Positions 34,091 to 44,631 of a stretch of DNA of 64,000 nt are shown here, one piece after another. The notes under the pieces were generated by a model, which was given only the letters and a program-made list of their open reading frames with translations, ran no database searches and was not told the origin of the DNA. The number at the start of each line of letters is the position of its first letter. Positions within the stretch are counted from its first letter, which is position 1. The stretch spans positions 399,501 through 463,500 of the forward strand of contig JARUPY010000154.1 in assembly GCA_029817715.1 (NCBI GenBank). The letters run 5' to 3'. A program made the position numbers and the translations under genes. This stretch comes from Melastoma dodecandrum. Lineage: Eukaryota > Streptophyta > Magnoliopsida > Myrtales > Melastomataceae.

Positions 34091-36838
34091 ATGTACACGC
34101 GCCCTCCGGCCTAGCACGCGCGTGGCGGTTCGGACGACCTGAGGATTCGGGCCCGCTCCCCCAAGGTTCAATCCGGTCGGCGTCGCGACTCAAACGTCGG
34201 ATGCTGCAAAAGGGAATTGGGTTGGGTCCTCCCTTAGTTCCCGAATAGGCCTGCGGGACCTTTCGTCAACTGAATCCAGTTCCATGAAGACGACAGGAGA
34301 AAGGCTGCGTTAAGTCCTCGTTCGTGAATTTTGGGTAGGACACAGGGAGCGGCTCGTGTCGCCGTTATTCATCCAAAATGGCCCCGTAAAAAAATGGTTG
34401 TTGCTTAATCTAGGTAAGCTATTACGGAGTCTCCACCAACTTATTTTTTAAAACTGTTTAAGTCGGAAAAACAGTTGGTTCAGGGATTTCTAATTACTAG
34501 CTCTTACATCAAAATATGCGAAGAGGTGGCGTTTGCTCCAAAAGTTTGCTTTTGGTTAACGGGCATTGGACCCGATTCGGGCATGACTCCGGATTCATGT
34601 CACTGTTTTACGGGCATTGGACCCCATTCAGGCGTTGGACCTGAACTCATGTTTGTTGATTTACATTGACATACGATAATAAACCTAAGTTGCCTAACGA
34701 CCTGCATACAAGCACAAACAATTATCGAGATAAAAGAGGGCGGGGAAGGGGAAGGGCGGTGACTGCAGCCTATGCACTTGGGTCCGCAGCCCGTTACAGA
34801 TGGATTCAAAATAATTTTGGGGAGGCCCGCACCTTCCCTTTATACCTTAGATGAAAGTCAGGGCCGTCTTGTCGTCTTGACATCGCGATTTTTACACACG
34901 CGGGAAGATCCACGCAGTTTGATACACGCGTCTTAGAGTGATCTTCGAAAATTCAGAGTCGGTCTTCCCAAAGTTGCATGTTCAGTGTACATACAAAATA
35001 AAAATACAATTGTGAGATAAATGAGGGACGTATGATGTTAAGTGAAATGGGGGACTGCCCGCGCGAACATCGGAAAATCAGTCCAAAACACACTCAAAAC
35101 ACATCCGAAAATTATGAAACTAGCGCCAAAATCTCCGAAACGTAAAGGAGAACGTGTCTATGTAAGTTTGGTTACAATATCTACTAAAAGTTTCAGGTAT
35201 TGAGGTTTCCCAAATAGCAGTGTGCTGCTGGGCAGAAAAGAAGGCTTAAAAACAAAAATAAAAAACATACCGTGTACATAAGGTAAAAATGTACACGAAT
35301 CGCACTTAAGTGACAAACATGCCTGTCAAATGTAAAAGCGATCCAACGGGGGGATAGTTCAGGATCATGAAAAGAATGGAGTTGTGACGTGCAGTGAATT
35401 CAGCCCTGCATATGTTCTATTCATCAATTCATATCTAAACTTATTGGAAACTTTGACGGTCGAAATACATGTGCTTACGACCATCATTTAGTATAGTTTA
35501 AATCTGGAATTTGGTTGTAATCCAACGGTTGGATCTCTCGAGATCCCCTTCGAAGTGGGACTGCAGTAACCGAGCTGACCGCAAACTGCGTGTGGGTCCT
35601 TTCTCTATCCTCGATCATCATAAAAATATAAAAAAAAAAAAAAATTTCATGACCTTCACCCATTGAGGATCATTTGGTCCGGAGACATCAGGATCGGCTG
35701 ATGTGCCTAACCAATTCGAACAGACTCATTCTTGACTGCGAAAGTGGAAGACAGCAAAACTGGAGAACCCGAAGATTCTTTGCCACTCCCAAGTCATGAA
35801 CATGCCTCAATCAAGGACCCGAGCTACCATGCATGCTCAGGAACCTTGAGAGGGGATATATACATGATTTGAAAGAAGTTTGGACACAAAACAAAAGACT
35901 ATTGGCGTTCAGCAACACAAATCCCAAACGCGAGCAAAGTATAGACCTTATGTATACACATGCCTGCAAGAATGGACGTTTCTCAGCCTACAAGACTCCA
36001 AATGACCTCAAACCAACTTCAAAAGATGCGTATCGAAGTAAGGAAGAGATACCGCCTAGTTTTACTGCAATCCGATGCCGGATGAAAAGTTACGCTCCGT
36101 CGACTTACCCTCCTGCAGTCTGGCCGAGACTGTTCCACTCCATATGCATTTGTTTTCTCGTTCCATGTCACATGTGACAAGTTAAACAAGGAGTGGACGT
36201 GGGGGTCAGCCATGTTCTAAGCAAGAAGGGCTGAATGAGAACAGATAAAGGGGTTGGAAGCTCATCGAGGGATTGCCTCGCCCCTGGGTGGCCCGAGGAA
36301 GAATCGAAGAGACTTTGGCTCTCTCTCGATGTTCGGATATGTTGCGACGAAATATTAGCACCTACTGGGGAGTTAGCAAAGCTGGAAGTCGGCTCCGGCC
36401 ACCCAACTCCTGCAACTATGCAAACAAGAAAGCATCAAAACAAAAGGGAGCCCTCTCGCGAAGCCACGAGGCTACGGGAGGTGGTAGACGAATCCTCCTT
36501 GTGTTTGGACAAGGGAGGACAGATTCTGGACGCCAGGAAGAGGGCCTCTATCGAGTCCATGGACATGACGAAGGGAGGACGCCGGGGATCGTTCGGTGCT
36601 GCCGCCATTTGTCCTTGCCACAACCGTCGACTTGGTAAGGTGCAGCCAGCTCTTCGCGGTCAGGTTGGTTTGGGGGTCTCCATGCTCCCGGAGCTTACCT
36701 TGGTCGGAAAAGTCGTTCGGAGGGAAGGGAGAGGATTCCGCAAGTGCTTGTGAGGGAGAAGGCTAGGGAACGAATGAAAGGATCCACCTCTCTGTGAGAT
36801 CCTCCCGAATGAATAATAAGAGGGCCCCCTCCCCCCTT
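34091..36838. other. Unassigned insertion-like block
   Basis: About 2.7 kb between two copies of the SCPL flank repeat. It includes a moderately GC-rich part (34,090-34,350 and 36,235-36,760) and AT-rich parts. A 172-codon plus-strand ORF at 36,235-36,753 has no recognisable domain. No terminal repeats or reverse-transcriptase motifs were found by eye, but a decayed retroelement is plausible. Confidence 0.35.
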
Positions 36839-36880
36839 TTGGAAATCAAAAGGTTTGTGGATGTGAATTGCTGGATCGTT
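36839..36880 (+). repeat. Stray copy of an SCPL intron segment
   Basis: GGAAATCAAAAGGTTTGTGG, followed by ATGTGAATTGCTGGATCGTT, lies outside any gene here. The same 40 bp occurs inside the intron between exons 11 and 12 (coding order 10 and 11) of copies B (37,919 on), C (41,930 on) and D (45,099 on). It sits directly against the left edge of the duplicated unit, so it probably records the duplication break. Confidence 0.75.
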
Positions 36881-36885
36881 ACACC

Positions 36886-39800
36886 TGAAAACTTGGTGTG
36901 GTTGTTACCATTTGGCGCTGTTTATTTACTGCAATTGCTTGTTTTTATTGTGGAGAAGCCATTCAGCAGGTTTGGGGAGTGTGTTGATCCCATTCCATCC
37001 CATTAGAGGAAAGAAGCCACGAAAAGTTAATAAGTAGACAAGTTGTAGAATGGTCACACCGGTGGTCTGAAGGATGCCAGTCGACGGTCGGATAGTCATG
37101 TTCAATGACACGTTACATGTCGCCATGGGGAAAACAACCCCGGGACTTTGAGCTCGTGGGGTTCAGAATCAGAGGCATGAAGAACCGGAGTCCTTATGAT
37201 CAAAACTGCTTTTGTTGCGGTTATAAATCGCTTTGAAAATTCGCTTGTCCAACCAAATATTTCAAACACGGTGAACTCCGGTTGCTTTCAAGAGCCGACC
37301 AGACATTGGACATTATATTAAGGTTGTTCTGACATTGAAAATATTGGCAAGGCAGGGCACCTTGGGATGGATCGTCGCCAATTACAGAAAGCCGGACCTT
37401 CAGAGAAGGTAATTCGCTAGCCACCTTTCCACCATAGCGAAGCATTCCTTTGGCCTGTATTCCGGGGCCGTATGACCTCCTCCCTGCCGAATAATAACCA
37501 GATTATCAACCACAGTTATGACCTCTTGTCGACAATCAACACTGCTCGATCCTGTCAAGGTCTCGACAGAGGAGTCTTTTGTTTTACCTTTATGGTTGCG
37601 TAGGTCAAGTAGTACGGGAATTTCTCATACCTCGTGGTAAATCTGCACTCAATGCAAGTGCATTCGTCAGTCTTATATCTGTAAATGCTGTCGATGTGAG
37701 TTCTAGATTGTGTTATGAAAGAAGAGCAGGGTCATAAAAAATGAATGTACTACTAAATATTTGTATATGGTTTACTTACCCCGCGACCTGACCATCGACG
37801 AACCACGGTCTCCATTCGCTCTCTACAGTCAAATTGAGAAGCCCGATCCATCTTAGGGTGCCAAGGTACGGAGCAAGCATATCATGATCTCCGCTGCAAA
37901 TGGGCGCCACATAAGATTGGGAAATCAAAAGGTTTGTGGATGTGAATTGCTGGATCGTCACTGTATTGTTTTACCTGTAAACTAAAGCTACGAGAGAGTT
38001 TCTCGTGAGGTTGGCTTGATAACCAACAGCACTCGGAACATCTTTCGTGTAAGAAAGTGTCTTATTGCATCTCACCCACAATAACTTTGTCCCCTGAAGG
38101 TAGAAACAAAAACTGAGGCTTTGTCAGTCCCACTGAGTAGGCCCTCGGCGTGCAAGAAGTCCGTCCCCTTACCATCCTAACATGAAGAGCCTCTTGGACA
38201 TCCTTGTTGTTGGCCCACACATAGGAGAATGCATAGTTGTCGATCTGCTCACAAGAAGCAAAAATCACTTTGATTGGATGCCAAGCCAGGTTTAATTAAA
38301 TTTTGGAGAGATGGTGTCTGAGATCGCATGAAGCATTACCCTGCACCATAATTCAGGAGTTCGAGTCGGGGTCTTCTCGGGAAGGAGTCTCTCGTGTGAG
38401 TACTTCACATTCGATGCGAGTAGGACATGAGGGCAATTTGGTTCGAGTATGTGGGCAATATGGACGTTTGACAGGCACTGATGAATGATAATCATAAATT
38501 GGGATAGATAACTAAAATTTCTAATGAAACAGAATCGGAATCACATTCGCAATTTTCTCACCTCGGTGACTACTTTCATGCCATCTATACACTTGACATT
38601 GCTGGTGTTGACATTGTAATAGTAAGATCCTTTGCAGTTCTCCTTCACTGACTGAACATCCACGAAAAAACAAATGTGACCCGTGGTTCGCCAAAAGTCA
38701 TCCAGAATGCTAAATAAACCACCAAAAAGGAACATGAAGTTTGTGGATGATCAACCTGATAAAGTTCTGCCGACAGAAGACCGACCCGATAGGCATACTC
38801 TACTCTCGAGTTTATGTCGGCTTCTTCATCTGTAATCGGATTACCAATGGAGAATCCCTGGAGAAAGGATTCGAGTAAATTATCGATGATTTGACAAAGT
38901 TTATGAGTCTGCAACAGAATCACACGTTCAGGACAGGAGAAGGTTAATTACTTTGATATTAATCACAGGCAGCTCATGGTTAAGGATTCCTGCAACAAAG
39001 TCCCCCCAGGATTGATCTGTCAATTAGAACCAATAACGAGAAACAAACGACCCTGGAATTCACGCGGCTCCCTTGGGATGTTCACCGTTTATTATGTGTT
39101 GAACGACCAATGGGGTCATCTTGCCTCCATAGGAGTCTCCAGAAACATAAAACGGATTCGACGCAAACTCCGGGTGTTCCCAAAGCCACTGCAGAACGGC
39201 ATAAAAGAAAAAGGATGGTCACATCGTATCCCTATCCTTCTGTCATTCATGAATCACAACCAGTGACAGACGCACCTTCCGGATGAATTCATAGTTTTGA
39301 CTGGCTGCTATGGTGTCGGTGACGTTGTAAGCATCGGGGCTCGTCGAGTAGGAAAACCCGGTCCCGACCGGAGCGTCGATAAAGATGATGCTGGCTAGCT
39401 GCCAAGGTTTACAAAAAATAGTCATAAATAAATAAGTAGATCAAATAGCATAATTGGTTATTTAAAATATTCAGTAACCTTGGTCCATGAGAAAGGGTTA
39501 AGTACTAAAGCGGGAAGCTCCTGGGGATCATAATCTTTGTAGTCGAAGGTGAATGGTCCTGCCCAGATCATTTTTATCCTTTTGTCATCGCCGGTGATCA
39601 GTCATCAAGTAGGTAGGGAGATCTGCATTTGGCCTTACCAATTTCGAACAGTATGGCCGATAACCCGGAGCATCCCGGTCCTCCAGTCTGCCAGAACACA
39701 ACAGGGTCCGCACCCGGGTTCCTCTCCGACTCCACAAAGAGATAGAACAGCTGCACGTCGTCGTTGTCACCGACACCCACGTACCTGTACCGGATCCGTA

Positions 39801-40264
39801 CAAGCATCGAATCATATCGACCACAAAAAAACACGAGTCAAGTTGGTCGGCCTGGAAGAGAAAGACACGAGAGGGAACACCAACCCACCCTGTCTCGAGC
39901 TTGAAAGGGAGCTTCCCATCGTATCCTGGGAGAGTCTCGACGGGCGACCGCGACGCATGGATCCTCGGCACGACTAGGATATCCAGGACGAGGAGGAGGT
40001 GGATGATGCCCATAGTTTGTTCTGCTCGGCGGCAATGGGAAGTTGCCCCGTTCCAATTTCTGGTGTCAACTTTCAAAAAAAGGAATCGGATCTTGCAGTC
40101 CTACCTAATCAAAATCACGCTTGGTTTTACTATTCGCAACGCTGTCTCCACGACCTTGTCCCGAACGAACCAAGGGACATTATATTTAAGGTTGTCTGCA
40201 GATTGAAAATCAACGAAAGGTGGACACTTTGGGGTTGAAAGTTAAGTAGGTTCACGTGCATGTG
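36886..40264. repeat. Left unit of segmental tandem duplication (carries copy B)
   Basis: Begins at TGAAAACTTGGTGTGGTTGT (36,886). Sequence corresponds base for base, with few differences, to the right unit starting at 40,890, an offset of about 4,004. It includes the 3' flank, all of SCPL copy B and its 5' flank to about GGTTCACGTGCATGTG (40,250-40,264). Confidence 0.85.
37400..40013 (-). CDS. Serine carboxypeptidase-like protein, copy B (acyltransferase type)
   Basis: Fourteen exons: 39889-40013, 39639-39784, 39479-39558, 39276-39398, 39086-39188, 38953-38990, 38756-38857, 38562-38651, 38340-38477, 38173-38244, 37975-38093, 37780-37893, 37588-37642, 37400-37483, giving 462 residues. The signal peptide begins [20 protein letters not shown]; an upstream in-frame ATG (40,076) adds a polar extension and is less likely. 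Substrate loop [12 protein letters not shown]; triad Ser177 (SGDSYGGKM), Asp383 (SGDHDM), His439 (GGGHTAPEY). The equivalent of copy A exon 5 is split into two exons (103 + 38 nt, phase 1). Expected in the vacuole or secretory path. Near-identical to copy C. All splice sites canonical, no breaks. Confidence 0.92.
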
Positions 40265-40889
40265 CGTGTGGGCGTTCTTGTCGTGTGGCGGCAAAAGATT
40301 AGAAACGAAATGTATTATATCAACTTGGTGGTTGGCGATACACGGGGACGGTACCGAAATCATCTGACACGTGTAAGATTATTGAGAAATACGATGGCCA
40401 AGCTTGTGAGAGCGGACCAAGCTCGTGTTTCATTGCATGGATGAGTTGATCTCCCAAGTTTTCCTTCATCCACAAGCTAGGGTCCAGAAAATGAACCAGC
40501 ATATGAAGAAGACACGAGTCAAGGATTGCGACAACTTCGTTTTCAGCCGCAGAAGGCTTGGTAAATCGTCCGCTGCCGCTCATAACACCGTTGGATCTTG
40601 CTAAAACTCTGGGGAGTTATCCTGAACTTGCGGATGCATAATCTGAATGATGGATTTGGGCATTGGAGCTTCGTAGACTTTAATGCTCAATGTATTTCGC
40701 AGATGACCAGGTTTGGTGATCTCCATTTTTGCCTCCATTTTCTTCCGTGTTAATTTGCTCAGTGAAGGTTGAGGTTGATCCTTGAAGAATGGCAGATGAT
40801 TGTACCTCTGAATATGTTAGCTGGAGAAGAGGTCTTGTATTTGGAAGAATTGTTGGGCGTCCTTACTCCTCGCATTGTGAAGGTTTCCT
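40265..40889. other. Unique spacer between the two duplicated units
   Basis: About 620 bp with no counterpart in the neighbouring unit. A minus-strand 87-codon ORF (40,320-40,583) begins MSGSGRFTKPSAAENE; I recognise no family and see no supporting exons. Confidence 0.4.
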
Positions 40890-41402
40890 TGAAAACTTGG
40901 TGTGGTTGTTCCCATTTGGCGCTGTTTATTTACTGCAATTGCTTGTTTTTATTGTGGAGAAGCCATTCAGCAGGTTTAGGGAGTGTGTTGATCCCATTCC
41001 ATCCCATTAGAGGAAAGAAGCCACGAAAAGTTAATAAGCAGACAAGTTGTAGAATGGTCACACCGGTGGTCTGAAGGATGCCAGTCGATGGTCGGATAGT
41101 CATGTTCAATGACACGTTACATGTCGCCATGGGGAAAACAACCCCGGGACTTTGAGCTCCTGGGGTTCAGAATCAGAGGCATGAAGAACCGGAGTCCTTA
41201 GGATCAAAACTGCTTTTGCTGCTGTTATAAATCGCTTTGAAAATTCACTTGTCCAACCAAATATTTCAAACACGGTGAAATCCGGTTGCTTTCAAGAGCC
41301 GACCAGACGTTGGACATTATATTAAGGTTGTCCTGACATGAAAATATTAGCAAGGCAGAGCACCTTGGGATGGATCGTCGCCAATTACAGAAAGCCGGAC
41401 CT

Positions 41403-44036
41403 TCAGAGAAGGTAATTCGCTAGCCACCTTTCCACCATGGCGAAGCATTCCTTTGGCCTGTATTCCGGGGCCGTATGACCTCCTCCCTGCCGAATAATAA
41501 CCAGATTATCAACCACAGTTATGACTTCTTGTCGACAACCAACACTGCTCGAACCTGTCAAGGTCTCGACAGAGGAGTCTTTTGTTTTACCTTTATGGTT
41601 GCGTAGGTCAAGTAGTATGGGAATTTCTCATACCTCGTGGTAAATCTGCACTCAATGCAAGTGCATTCGTCAGTCTTATAACTATGTAAATGCTGTCGAT
41701 GTGAGTTCTAGATTGTGTTATGAAAGAAGAGCAGGGTCATAAAAAATGAATGTACTACTAAATAATTGTAGATGGTTTACTTACCCCGCAACCTGACCAT
41801 CGACGAACCACGGTCTCCATTTGCTCTCTACGGTCAAATTGAGAAGCCCGATCCATCTTAGGGTGCCAAGGTACGGAGCACCCATATCGTGATCTCCACT
41901 GCAAATGGACACGCGACAGAGAATGGGGAAATCAAAAGGTTCGTGGATGTGAATTGCTGGATCGTTTCTGTAGTGTTTTACCTGTAAACTAAAGCTACGA
42001 GAGAGTTTCTCGTGAGGTTGGCTTGATAACCAACAGCACTCGGAACATCTATCGTGTAAGAAAGTGTCTTATTGCATCTCACCCACAATAACTTTGTCCC
42101 CTGAAGGTATCAACAAAAACTGAGGCCTTGTCAGTCCCACTGAGTAGGCCCTTGGCGTGCAAGAAGTCCGTCCCCTTACCATCCTAACATGAAGAGCCTC
42201 TTGGACATCCTTGTTGTTGGCCCACACATAGGAGAATGCATAGTTGTCGATCTGCTCACAAGAAGCAAAAATCGCTTTGATTGGATGCCAAGCCTTGTCC
42301 AATTTAATTTTCGAGAGTTGGTGTCCAAGGTCGCATGAAGCATTACCCTACACCATAATTCAGGAGTTCGAGTCGGGTTCTTCTTGGGAAGGAGTCTCTC
42401 GTGTGAGTGCTTCACATTCGATGCGAGTAGGACCTCGGGGCAATTTGGTTCGAGTATGTTGGCAACTTCGACTTTTGACAGGCACTGATGAATGACAATC
42501 ATAAATTGGGATAGATAACTAAAATTTCTAATGAAACAGAATCGGAATCACATTCGTAATTTTCTCACCTCGGTGACTACTTTCATGCCATCTATACACT
42601 TGACATTGCTGGTGTTGACATTGTAATAGTAAGATCCGTCGCAGTTCTCCTTCACCGACTGAACATCCACGAAAACCAAATGTAACCCGTGGTTCGCCAA
42701 AAGTCATCCAGAATGCTAAATAAACCACAGAAAAGGAACACGAAGTTCGCCAATGATCGACCTGATAAAGTTCCGCCGACAGAAGACCGACCCGATAGGC
42801 ATACTCCACTCTCGAGTTTGTGTCGGCTTCTACGTCTGTCATCGGATTTCCGATAAAGAATCCCTGGAGAAAGGACGCGAGTAAATTACCAAAGAGTTTG
42901 CGACAGAATCACGCATTCAGGACAGGAGAAGGCTAATAACTTTGATATTAATCACAGGAAGCTCTTGGTTATGGATTCCTGCAACAAAGTCCCCCCCCCC
43001 CCCCCCCCCCCGATTTCATCAGCCAATATGAATCGAGAACGAGAGACAAACAGCAACGGAATTCACGCACAGCTCCCTTGGGTTGTTCACCGTTAATTAT
43101 GTGTTGAACGACCATAGGCGTCATCTTGCCTCCATAGGAGTCTCCAGAAACATAAAACGGATTCGATGCAAACTCCGGGTGTTCCCAAAGCCACTGCAGA
43201 ACGGCATAAAAGAAAAAGGATGGTCACATCGTATCCCTATCCTTCGGTCATTCATGAATCACAACCAGTGACAGACGCACCTTCCGGATGAATTCATAGT
43301 TTTGAGTGGCTGCTATGGTGTCGGTGACGTTGTAAGCTTCGGGGCTCGTCGAGTAGGAAAACCCAGTCCCGACCGGAGCGTCGACAAAGATAATGCTGGC
43401 TAGCTGCCAAGGTTTACAAAAAATAGTCATAAATAAATAAGTAGATCAAATAGTATAATTGGTTATTTAAAATATTCAGTAACCTTGGTCCATGAGAAAG
43501 GGTTAAGTACTAAAGCGGGAAGCTCCTGGGGATCATAGTCTTTGTAGTCGAAGGTGAATGGTCCTGCCCAGATCATTTTTATCCTTTTGTCATCTTCGGT
43601 GATCAGTCGTCAAGTAGGTAGGGAGATCTGCATTTGGCCTTACCAATTTCGAACAGTATGGCCGATAACCCGGAGCATCCCGGTCCTCCAGTCTGCCAGA
43701 ACACGACAGGGTCCACACCCGGGTTCCTCTCCGACTCCACAAAGAGATAGAACAGCTGCACGTCGTCATTGTCACCGACACCCACGTACCTGTACCGGAT
43801 CCGTACAAGCATCGAATCATATCGACCACAAAAAAACACGAGTCAAGTTGGTCGGCCTGGAAGAGAAAGACACGAGAGGGAACACCAACCCACCCTGTCT
43901 CGAGCTTGAAAGGGAGCTTCCCATTGTATCCTGGGAGAGTCTCGACGGGCAACCGCGATGCATGGATCCACGGCACGACTAGGATACCCAGGACGAGGAG
44001 GAGGTGGATGTTGCGTATAGTTTTGTTCTGCAGCAT
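41403..44036 (-). CDS. Serine carboxypeptidase-like protein, copy C (acyltransferase type)
   Basis: Fourteen exons: 43894-44036, 43644-43789, 43484-43563, 43281-43403, 43091-43193, 42941-42978, 42762-42863, 42569-42658, 42347-42484, 42180-42251, 41982-42100, 41785-41898, 41591-41645, 41403-41486, giving 468 residues. Triad Ser183, Asp389 and His445 are intact, with [15 protein letters not shown] and GGGHTAPEY. Substitutions relative to B cluster in [16 protein letters not shown] and [18 protein letters not shown]. The start used by B is ATA here. Translation must instead start at 44036 ([16 protein letters not shown]) or 44057, lengthening the region before the signal core. The intron after exon 5a (43,091) contains a run of 21 C. 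Function as for copy B. Confidence 0.91.
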
Positions 44037-44135
44037 TGCGAAGTTGCCTCGTTCCAATTTCTGGTGTCAACTTTCGAAAAAAGGAATCGGATCTTGCAGT
44101 CCTACCTAATCAAAATCACGTTTGGTTTTACTATT

Positions 44136-44408
44136 GATTATTTGTTTATTGTTGGCTTGAAAACAAGAATCATTACAGAGAAGTAGGTTGTTTGGTTGAT
44201 GATATTTTATTACATAATCTTTTGTGTGAGTTGGCTCCGCGTATTTATTTATTTTTTTATTCTGATCATTGATAATGTGGGGACGGAATTTATTGGGCCC
44301 GAGTAATACCAGGCCCATAAAATCACGGGCCGAAGTGGGCCCTCGGGAAAATGTCACACTCTAAACAATAACTTTGTTCAACTGACTCGCGATCGAGACA
44401 CTAGATGA
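44136..44408. other. 273-bp block present only upstream of copy C
   Basis: Left and right duplicated units match up to TTTACTATT and resume at CGCAA(C/T)GCTGT. The right unit has 273 bp in between, with several GGGCCC/GGCCCA motifs near 44,296-44,342. Insertion in C or deletion in B cannot be decided. No inverted ends were seen. It lies about 100-370 bp upstream of the copy C start, in its promoter. Confidence 0.7.
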
Positions 44409-44631
44409 TTCGCAATGCTGTCACCACGACATTGTCCCGAACGAACCAAGGGACATTATAATTTAAGGTTGCCCGCAGATTAAAAATCATCGAAAGGTGG
44501 ACACTTTGGTGTTGAATGTTAGGTAGGTTCACGTGCATGTGCTGAACCGATTAACTGGTTGGTGATATCTGGGAAGATACTCCTACATTTGGGAGGCGTC
44601 GGAGGGTTTCTGGTCTCCGGAAGCCGGACTT

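Larger units (their letters stand above)
40890..44541. repeat. Right unit of segmental tandem duplication (carries copy C)
   Basis: Begins TGAAAACTTGGTGTGGTTGT and parallels the left unit through SCPL copy C and its 5' flank, ending near GGTTCACGTGCATGTGC. It differs by a 273-bp extra block (44,136-44,408) and a 21-C run inside an intron (42,991-43,011). Confidence 0.85.

Noticed and set aside
36235..36753. 172-codon plus-strand ORF
   Set aside because: No recognisable motif and mixed composition; kept only as part of the unassigned block.
39549..39977. 142-codon plus-strand ORF, repeated at 43,554-43,982
   Set aside because: Antisense of SCPL exons 1-3; its repetition simply follows the duplication.
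40789..41010. 73-codon ORF starting MADDCTSEY
   Set aside because: It crosses the edge of the duplicated unit and only its second half is shared; likely chance.
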